DNA from: Zhengitettix transpicula
Lineage: Eukaryota > Arthropoda > Insecta > Orthoptera > Tetrigidae
NCBI GenBank assembly: GCA_037074705.1
Contig: CM073591.1
Coordinates: 62,188,897-62,252,896 of the forward strand
Direction of reading: 5' to 3'
Length of the DNA stretch: 64,000 nt
Shown here: in pieces, positions 55,593-64,000 of the stretch
Position numbering within the stretch: position 1 is the first letter of the stretch
How the letters are laid out: every line of letters starts with the position of its first letter
The notes under the pieces: generated by a model
What the model was told of the DNA's origin: nothing
What the model saw: the letters and a program-made list of their open reading frames with translations, nothing else
The model's database searches: none
Position numbers and translations under genes: made by a program

Positions 55593-56690
55593 TGCAGTTG
55601 AGAAACAATATTTCATAGCCGCCGTCAAATAAGTACTTCGCTTTCTCAATAGATTGACATGTAGAAGTTTTGACGTTTTTCGTGTCACATGAATGATATT
55701 TTTACGATTGACGCCATATTATAAACGTATTCATGTTAAAAAGTACTATTTGTAACGGCGCCGTAATACTTAGAAGCCTGAGATGAGTTAGTCGAATATA
55801 TGCACCTGACAGGACATTACGTTGATAAGGGAATAATGGATGGCTTTGGACGGTTTTTCCGAAGCAGCGATGATACCTGATGAGCGAAGAGGCCACTGAT
55901 ATTATTAAAGTGTCGTCTGAGACCCGCAACTTAGACTGCAGTTAAAAAAAACATTTCTCGTATTACTATCTCCTGATTTGCTCATGCATTTCTTAGGATT
56001 CACTGTCAGGGAATCCCAGTTTTTGTAAAACTTTCCCTGTAAATTACACTTTTTCAGGAAAAACCCACGTCATCGTTGTAGTATCCGGTAGAGATATGAA
56101 ACTACTAATGACACTAACGGCTGAGTTTGTATGCACTGTTTCTTGCAGTATTTCCTCCCTGCATAATAACTGAACTGCCGAGACTTTGGGAATAGTAATG
56201 ACTAATTTTCATCCTCCAAAATACAAAAGAAGAAATATTTGAATGAAGTGGTATAAAAGAAACTAAGTAGAATAAACCACGTGCAATAAAGCAATTTAAC
56301 GTTTTCTTTTATAATTACGGAGGAAACATTGGTGAATTTGGAAGTGAACGTTGGCTGTGACTAATATTGGAATGTTTTATTTTAAGATGCATGGCCATGT
56401 AATGTTCGGGAAAGAAGCAGACTGACGGAAAGCAGCATGTATCAGTTTTATAGTAAAGTACTGATAATTACAGCTTTTAACGTGAGGCGTTAAACACTTT
56501 TGTGTTCCTCAGTGGCTGGCAGACGAGACCCAATAATATCCATTGGGTTCGAACGAAATATATTTTTTGTACTTTCCGTTTGTTTCTGCAGTCCATTACA
56601 TATCCCTATTCTGTGCGTCCTTTCCTTACAAAGAATAGAAAAAGAGGCTATATATAGGGTAATCAACATAATGGCCACTCTCCTCACAGG
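55593..56690. other. Intergenic DNA, nothing recognised
   Basis: Short unsupported ORFs only. Confidence 0.25.
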
Positions 56691-56694
56691 AAAG

Positions 56695-57095
56695 ACTGAA
56701 GGCGGGGATGCGGAAAGGTAGAACAAGGTAGTCAAGGGTTAACTAGGGCACCAGAGATGTAGTTTAAGGATACTATCCGGCTATTCGCATAAATGTGATA
56801 CAGGGAAAACCCTAGAAAAATCAGGTAGGACGGCCATTTGGTACTTGTCCCACGTCCTTCCGATGGCGGGAGAGGTTTGCTGCGGATACGCAGCATTCCC
56901 TTCTCCGTGACTTGTCCAGTTTAGGAGGCAGCTGGCCGACTATTCCAATAGGTATAGCGAACAACTCAAGGTCTGCGTCCGGAACAACCGGTGGGAACAA
57001 CCAGAGAGAGGAGGAGGTATCCCAAAAGGTCTACTCCTCCAGACTTCTGTGAGAAGGTTCACCTGCGAGAGAACAGCCCTCGAAGGCTTCCTTCC
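56695..57095 (-). mobile_element. SINE-like family A, copy 6 (diverged)
   Basis: From GGCGGGGATGCGGAAAGGTA to CACCTGCGAGAGAACAGCCC it follows the family, with several deletions. The poly-A side is missing. Confidence 0.65.
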
Positions 57096-57099
57096 CTTT

Positions 57100-57898
57100 C
57101 CTTCCTAAATTAGTTTGGTTTTATATTTTTTTCACACAGTTTTTACATTATGTCATATTACACTTAGAGTTCGAACTCATCTGGTCTGTTATAAGGAACG
57201 ATATTTTCACTAATTCGTCCTTCTCAGGAACGTCGTTGCATTGGCGCAAATATTTTTAATCCGGAAATATCAATTACCTCAGTTTGAAAGCCTCCCGAAC
57301 GCAGTTTTTATTTTATTTACCGACAGTCTTTTACGAATCGAATAGATTTTATTTGTCATTTTTACAAAAGCAAAATTATAGTAAAAGATCAATACAGTAA
57401 CCTTTTCACTTATTTAATGATACATACAAATAGTTATCTTCAGTTATGTATGAAAATCTTGAAGTTTCTTCCAGTGAAACTCGCCGAGGAATTTTTCAGG
57501 TCCACGTGTTTCCTTCTTGACTTTAGTGACGTGAACGAAAGTTTCGAAACACAACGTAACAGATTTTTTGAACATGAATATGCTTTATTGGTGGGTGAAT
57601 CCGGTGATCGGCGATGCGTCACGATAGTACATTTACACGAATTCTCTCGACGGCTGTTATATAGACTCACTGCTGGGAAATTCCAAGCCGAGTTAGTTTA
57701 AGGCTTCGGTTAAAACTAATTTGTATTTTTCAATTCCTCTTCGATTTTTCCACTAAAATTAAGGTTAAGAATTTTTTGGTTACATTTTATTGATTGCTAT
57801 AACCAAATTAAGAGTTGACCAGGAAAACGCTGACCGGTCTCTTGTTGGGTTGTAGGAGAGGAACGGTCATCAGAGAATCTCTCCAACGATTGGTATTT
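57100..57898. other. DNA downstream of the LRR gene
   Basis: Should hold the 3' UTR of the minus-strand LRR gene. An open stretch at 57417-57701 (plus) is unrecognised. Confidence 0.3.
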
Positions 57899-60800
57899 CT
57901 ATGAGGCAGAATCTTGTTGCCGAGGAACCTGATTACAGTTGAGGTTCGCTGAGAAGTTGGCGAGCAGAACTCCTCGCAGTTGCTGGGGGTACGCACAGCG
58001 GGGGTTGTCTCCCAGGCGAATTCTGCTGTTAGCCATCCACTGTAAGAAGTTCCAGAGGGCACAATCGCAGATCCAGGGGTTGCCTTCCAGGAACAACCAC
58101 TGGACGCCGGTGTTCTCGAAGCTGGAAGACGTCAGAGACATCAGGTTGTTGTTCTGCAGGTAGATCTCGACGGCCCGGCGCATGAACCTGCCAGCAACAT
58201 AACAACCCGGTGACTCAGTATCAAACGAACATTGATTCTGTAAAATATACAGGATAATTTTCGGTCTCCGGTGACTCGGCGTATTACATTGAAAGCTCTC
58301 TGGCTGTCCTGAGGAGCTTTCCAGTGTTCTTTGAGGACATATGATGGTAAATTACCACGATTTTTCTCAAATTCCGAAAACAATTTTAATATAGATATAA
58401 TTCTGGGGTCTCAACCCGGGCCAATTGTTTGTTAAACAATAACATTTAGACAGTAAACTCCGCCATCGTCATCAGGTTAACTGTTAACCTGAGGTAATAA
58501 TGCGGGGTTTGGTGATTTCTATATCAGCAGAACAAAAAAAAATAGCTTGAGAGACCCGAGGATTATATCTACAACAGATTCTTCGGGAAAGCCGTCGCTC
58601 TATAATTTTAATATTACTTCACAAGCGTCGCTCATAATACAAAAATAAATTAAACAGAAAAATACGAGTAGTTGAAGTAATTTTAACTACTGTAGTACGG
58701 TCGATTACGTAATTTATAGTGTTTCCGAAGAAAAGTATATAATAGAATTAAAAGCCGTTACAAAGTGCACACCATAGTAAATCATCCAGACATTTCACAA
58801 TAGTGCTTTGCTTTAGTAACAAAGCCGTTGCTTTATTGCCCCGAGGAAATAATGCGGGGTTTGGAGATTTCTCGATAAGCTGGACAAAAAAAACCTTACC
58901 GTTCAGGACTACGTGAGTAAAGGGTCCGAGGTGGTAGAATGTCGTATAAAAACGAGATATTAAAGCACTCGAGAGCAGTGGTGTCTCGTACGTTTTTGAA
59001 ATTATGTGCTACATCACCGCAAGAAACCACTTTTTATGAGAATAACTATGTAAAAAAAATACCACAACAGCGATAGTGTTACCAATACTGACAGGTAAAA
59101 TGCTATATTTCTAATTCAGTCTACACAGTTTCCAGTAGCGTCTAATTTTTAAAAGCGCAATAATTTAGCAGTAAATTGACCCGTATTTCCAAAATCGAAA
59201 GTATTTTTTTCCTTCCTGCATATTTTAAATAAAGTTAATTTTTGGAGCAAACCACGCATGATTGCAGTATTGTGTGGAGGGTCGAGTGATGCATTTTCGC
59301 ACTATGATGACCTTTAAATGTGATTTTATTTAAAATTACCTTTGATTGTGATTTTTTCAAGTAAGATTTTTAATTACTGAATGGTTCAAATTTATTTTGA
59401 TTTCGATGCTTATGCCGCCAGGTGCACGTCATTGTTCCTACGTGCTGTTTTCTCGGCAGCAACAGGAAGCGGCAGTTTGTTGAGCTTCATTGGTGGTGCA
59501 TAGGGGGGAGGAGGGGGAACATAATATTGCACATGCGCATTTGCTATTCCACAGAGAGAGATCTTGTGCTCCGAGCACAGGTGGCTGCATTGGCGGGAGC
59601 GAGTGCGCCAGTTTAAAATCTCCGATATCGAAGCAATTATTAAAACACAGGTATTATGAAATTTCTTAAAATTAAGAAAAAACAATTCTTCCTAAATTAA
59701 TTTACGTGCTGTAGCACATTAGCACATATGTACCAGCCGCCACTGCTCGAGAGGCTTGTTCTTTTTGGACATGTCGGTGTTTCGTTTACACTGAGAATAA
59801 TAGTAACACATCGTAGAGTACCGAAAGATTCAGGGACAAAATTTGTTGTCTCACAGCTCTTTCAGTGAAAGAGTGACAGCAACGAGTAGAAAGGTCACGT
59901 GACTGGATGTTAATGGAAGCAGAGGACACCGGTTGCCAACGAAAAATATTCCGCAACAATGCCGACGCTATGCAAGTAAACCCCGCTATTTGTTATTTAA
60001 TTATATTTATTATAAATTGTGATTCAAATGGCTTTTTTTAGTTATTTATTATACCGCGAATTTCTTCCTGAGATAGAGTTAAATGTTAAAACGATGACTT
60101 TCTCTGCCAAATTAAAGAAAATGAGTTTGAACAAAATAATTGTTAATAATATCGTATTTTTAAATTGACATAAATAAACATTTGTAATAAAAACAGGAGT
60201 TATTTAAGAAAAATGAAAAAAAATTATACGAATATCACCACACTTTACGTGTGATATACTAAAAGAAAAGAAAACTATTCACAAACTCAGTCCCTACCAT
60301 GACTGATAAGTAGTGGGGAAAAGCCTGTAGAGCAAGATACTCTTCTCGTTGGTCGCTTGAGATGTTGACAAGACACAAGAAGGTGGCACATCAAACTAGT
60401 CGAGCAACGAATAACGTCTATTGGAAACCGTGATTGAATATAAAACAGATTTTGCAAAGTTATCAACGCGTAAAAATTATCTGGCACGATTTAAATTTTT
60501 CAGTCGCATATTGCACTACGTGCCTCCTGAAATAATTGTACAGGCTTCACATCTTTTCCAAGCTCATGTTTCGTTATTTCCTTGTAAGATAGCTGTGCGT
60601 ACCAGTTCTTTAATGGCTAGTAAGTAAATGACACGGATATTCATAAGGGAATTAATCTAAGGCCACTGTAGTCATCCGTAGGCAATAATTGAAACGTGTT
60701 TTACTTCCATCTAACCCCGCCTCTCGATATGAAATTCGGAAATTTATATTGATTATGCTGTTAGTCGTGAAAATAGAAATACAAATATAAAAAGAAATTT

Positions 60801-62684
60801 TAATATGTGCAGTCGTGTTTTCACTCCACCCCATTCAAATGGATGGGAAAACAGGGGGTGCCTTCTCCTTTCTCTATTTTATTTAACTCTGGTCTGTTTG
60901 GAGAGGTGTTCTAGGGTTGCAGACCTTGGGCTTACGGTAAGAGTTATTCGCTGTTACCATTGGAACAGTCGGCCAGCTGCCTCGTAAAATGGTCGAGGCC
61001 CCACAGCATCGGAAGGGCGTGGGATAAGTACCCAATGCCCGATCTACATGACGCAGGTTTTCTAGGGTATGTCCTGCATCACTTTTAGGCGAATGTCGAG
61101 TAGGATCCTTAAACTGTGACCCAGAGACCCTAGTTTAGCCTTTGCTACTTTTCCTCTACCCTTCCACATCCCCCCTTCCTACGGTATTAAAAGGGAGTTG
61201 AAACCAACATGAAGCCTGTTGGTCTAAAAAAAAGAATACAGACACTTCAAAGGTCTGTCATCGTCTGGAAAGTTTGCCAATTTATATGTCGAATCTCAAT
61301 TTAAAGAAAAAGGAAGAAGTGACACCGAATTGGTCAAAAAAATATTGGACATAACTGAAGTAAGTTAATTCAATGACTACGAAGATTGTTCGGTATTTGT
61401 AAATATATAACTGTTGTAGATTTTCTCAACCAAAGAAATATAACCTCAAAACTTTGGATTCCTTATGTTCACCAAGCAAAGATGTTCACACTCAAGCGCT
61501 ACACTCAACTACTGACACTCCGACTGCACAATAATGAAATATCGTGGAACCCAAAGGACTCAGCGATAAAGCATCCAGGGGTCCACCTAGATGGAAAACT
61601 CACCTGGATATACCACATCCATAAAAAACTAAATGAGTGCTACGCAAGACTCTCTCTGCTCTACCTCCTGATCAACCGAAAATCTCATCTTCGAGTTGAA
61701 TCCTCGCTCCTAATTTATAAATGGATTCTCCGACCCATTCTCACATACGCCTGCCCAGCTTGGAGCAACGCACCTGCAAGTTCGCTCAAGAAACTTCAAA
61801 CCATGCAGAATAAAGTGCTACGTATTGCAATTAACAGCCCGTGGTTCATACGAAACAGTCAAATACACCAAGAATTAAAGGTTCCACTTATAACAAACTA
61901 CATCCACAGCCTAAGCGGTAACTTTATCAAAAATATTGTGAAGTGTAAAAGTGCAAAGAAATTAAACGTAGGACAAGAAAAACACCCATAAAAGACTCAA
62001 ACGAAAGCTTCCACAAGACTTACATAAATAATTGTCAACCTGTAATCAGCCAGAGGTGTGAAATATTTCACATAACCCTCTCTTAGTCATGTGAATTCTT
62101 ATTATATCATAGCAATGAATTGCATTTTACTTGCAGTCCCTGCTAAATAAAGTTTTTAAAAAACTTCTTCTTGCTTTCGATCTCTGACACGGTATCTAAA
62201 AGTAAAGTTGCTATACTAAGATAAAACCTGAGCACCATCACACCACAATACTAACGTAAAAGCGTCCTGAGGTATGAAGCTGATCTTGTTGTTCTTTATG
62301 TCCAGCACCTGTAGGTTAGGAGTGTAGGAGAAAACCTGAGGCGAAATATATCGCAAGGAAGTCCCTGAGATGACGAGGGACTGCAGGGAAGCTCCGGGCC
62401 CCGCGAACGCGTCTTCCGCCACCAGATCTAGGTCTCTGTTCTGGACCCAGAGTTTCTGCAGGTTCGGACAGTTGCTGAACGTATCCCTGTTGATGGGTAT
62501 GAGGTTGTTGATGAGGTAGAGCGACTGCACGTTGCTGAGCACGCATGCCGGCAGTTCCTTCGTCGAAGGGTCCTCGCAGATGACGGGGCCGTCAGTGGCC
62601 TGCCAACAGGGGCATTGGGCGACGGAGGGCGGCGTCCAACACGCCACGAGCAACGCCAACAGAGACGCACAGGTGAGGTCGATC
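57899..62684 (-). CDS. Small secreted leucine-rich-repeat protein (start codon in an unseen exon)
   Basis: Two minus-strand exons, 62684-62256 and 58187-57899, have AG and GT borders and join in frame across a 4.07-kb intron to give about 238 residues ending at TAG 57899-57901. The N-terminus is a hydrophobic signal-like segment (TCASLLALLVACW) followed by VAQCPCW, a cysteine cap. Three to five LRRs follow (VQSLYLINNLIPINRDTF, LQVLDIKNNKISFIPQDAF, AVEIYLQNNNLMSLTSSSF). The protein ends in an LRR C-terminal cap (GNPWICDCALWNFLQW, with two later cysteines) and a short tail without a membrane segment. It is probably extracellular. No ATG exists in the first visible exon before a stop, so an upstream exon must supply it. 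LRR units are too general to name a family. Confidence 0.78.
58450..58900. repeat. Two direct copies of a roughly 50-bp motif in the LRR intron
   Basis: ATAATGCGGGGTTTGGTGAT (58497) and ATAATGCGGGGTTTGGAGAT (58848) recur with following TTTCT...ACAAAAAAA. The origin is unknown. Confidence 0.6.
58901..60850. other. LRR gene intron, AT-rich
   Basis: 59583-59610 shares a 28-base motif with 21575-21602. No gene is supported. Confidence 0.3.
60885..61235 (+). mobile_element. SINE-like family A, copy 7 (in LRR intron)
   Basis: Plus orientation, from CTGGTCTGTTTGGAGAGGTG to the tail AAGCCTGTTGGTCTAAAAAAAAG. The 5' third is missing and it is diverged. Confidence 0.65.
61386..61991 (+). pseudogene. 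Jockey-type LINE C-terminal fragment, open for 201 codons
   Basis: Encodes HPGVHLDGKLTWIYHIHKKL, YARLSLLYLLINRKS, LIYKWILRPILTYACPAWSN, ASSLKKLQTMQNKVLRIAIN and IHQELKVPLITNYI. This is the region after the RT core of jockey-type LINEs. The frame is intact over this part but begins without RT motifs, so it is a 5' truncated copy. It lies antisense in the LRR intron. Confidence 0.82.
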
Positions 62685-62698
62685 CTAAAAATCAACAA

Positions 62699-63310
62699 TC
62701 AGTTGTAACGCTCGCGGAATGTCAGAACACAAAATTTATGTGGGTTCAGCTTTCAACTTGGCTAGCATAGCAATGAAACACCTACTATTTTTCGCTATTT
62801 ATTAAAAATGGCGAGTGATGAAAAACAATGGCGATAGAATACAAAAAAAATTCAACTTTTCATTCTTCTTTTCTACAGTCTGATCTGCTGGGCCTAGAAT
62901 ACTCAGCATAGTCTTACAGTAAACGTCTTGGAGGCTATATAACGTCGACCTCTTATCAATCGTTAATTGACTTTTTTTGCAATTTAAAATTTTAGTTTTT
63001 TCCATTTCACTACTGCAAGTGAACTGTAAAAGATAGAAGTATAATTCTGTTATTACTGTAAAAATTGAGCAAATACGACAATTCTGATTCGATTTTTATT
63101 TATAAACGTATGCTCACGATGTTATTCGGCCCTAAATTGTGACAACACATGCTTAGTTATAATACACCAGAAAAGAAAAAAAACATTAAAATAAACACAG
63201 TGCCTTATTGGTTATGGTTCAAAGATTCCGATTGCCTAGAGAGACTAATTTTTTTTGGCACTAAAATTTTTAATCAATGATGTAAATAACGGGTATAATC
63301 CTTCAAGTAT
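62699..63310. other. DNA upstream of the visible LRR exon
   Basis: May contain the first exon and promoter of the LRR gene; no exon could be assigned. Confidence 0.3.
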
Positions 63311-63329
63311 ATTTTACAGAAGGCTTGAT

Positions 63330-63600
63330 AATTGTATCAAATTTCGTGAAGGATCAGAATGGACAAGTCTCCACCGGATCGGGAATTAAACCCGGGACCC
63401 TCACTTGGTTCGAGAGTGCTCTCCCATTTGAGCTATCCGAGTCGATTCCCCGTACGTATAAGTCCGGATACAGGCTCATCTACAATTTACTACATCAGAT
63501 TCTTCACAGCCTAATATTAGGACTTCAATGAAGAATGGACATAGCGAATGAATTGATCAAAGGTGCAATGAATAAATTCAATAACAGAATAAATGCATTC
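63330..63600 (-). mobile_element. tRNA-derived SINE family F, copy 1
   Basis: On the minus strand 63445-63360 has a tRNA-like head with A-box TAGCTCAAATGGGAGAG and B-box GGGTTTAATTCCC. Its body (AATTGATCAAAGGTGCAATG on the plus strand) is mirrored in copy 2. Confidence 0.65.
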
Positions 63601-63639
63601 AAACAGATCTCAGCCTTATAGACCATGAAGCAGAATTAG

Positions 63640-63935
63640 AGGATCAGAATGAAAGCATTTCTTCTGTTCTTGAATTAATTTATTGCACCCTTGATCAATT
63701 TATCCGCAATATCCATTCTTCATTGAAATCCAAAAATATGACTGTTAAATAATGAGATATAGTATATTTTAGATGAGCCTGTAGATGGAGAAGTCTCGTA
63801 TTTGACGGGGAGTCGACTCGGATAGCTTAAATTAGAGATCACTCACGTACCAAGTAGGTTCAATTCCTGGTACGGTCGAGATTTTCCGTCTTCATCCTAT
63901 TTGGCTGAGCTTCGATGGAAAGCATTTCTTCTGTT
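63640..63935 (+). mobile_element. tRNA-derived SINE family F, copy 2 (diverged, inverted to copy 1)
   Basis: TTGCACCCTTGATCAATTTA and CCATTCTTCATTGAA are the inverse of copy 1 body text. The tRNA-like head at 63818-63880 (GACTCGGATAGCTTAAATTA, then AGGTTCAATTCCTGG) is more decayed. Confidence 0.6.
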
Positions 63936-64000
63936 ATTGAAGTAACAAATTTCTTTACCAATGACATAGAAATAAAGCCTAAAGTTATGGCGGTAAAACA

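Noticed and set aside
63360..63445. Possible tRNA gene on the minus strand
   Set aside because: The head lacks a clean acceptor stem and continues into a repeated body mirrored at 63.7-63.9 kb.
1..64000. CRISPR arrays, operons or bacterial ribosome binding sites
   Set aside because: Introns, SINEs and LINEs show an animal nuclear genome; no spaced direct-repeat array was seen.

Overview
The window is eukaryotic, AT-rich and repeat-dense, with GT-AG introns, SINEs, non-LTR elements, mariner and PIF/Harbinger transposons and a Penelope-like element. The conserved genes are animal genes. The mobile elements and an endogenous ambidensovirus-like insertion point to an arthropod, most likely an insect with a large genome. 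I cannot fix the order; a cockroach or termite relative is only a guess from the type of virus.

Four host genes can be supported. At 50-383 are the last two exons of an unrecognised basic coiled-coil protein (+). NDUFB5, the complex I SGDH subunit, lies at 7155-9425 (+) as four exons giving 184 residues. A TTC29-like axonemal TPR protein runs on the minus strand from 36472 down to 19363. Four of its exons are visible; exon phases show one is missing, and both ends are unresolved. A small secreted leucine-rich-repeat protein is on the minus strand at 62684-57899; its two visible exons join in frame.

The most unusual object is at about 14.4-17.96 kb. A densovirus-like insertion consists of a capsid-protein fragment, a partial terminal hairpin, NS3 and the start of a second nonstructural ORF. 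After a 289-bp spacer, the same 1144 bp is repeated in inverted orientation and ends in a complete parvovirus-type terminal palindrome with 54-bp perfect stems. Both arms keep an open NS3 frame. The whole block sits inside a copy of a roughly 550-bp SINE-like element.

The rest is mostly mobile DNA: seven copies of SINE-like family A (three with 12-14 bp target duplications), four copies of a roughly 0.9-kb repeat B, two of repeat C, three of repeat D, two tRNA-derived SINE families (E and F), three dead mariner copies, several LINE fragments, a Penelope-like RT/GIY-YIG remnant, a Harbinger element nested in an RTE-type LINE, and a 280-bp tandem dimer with a hammerhead-like motif in each unit. 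The introns of the TTC29-like and LRR genes hold many of these.
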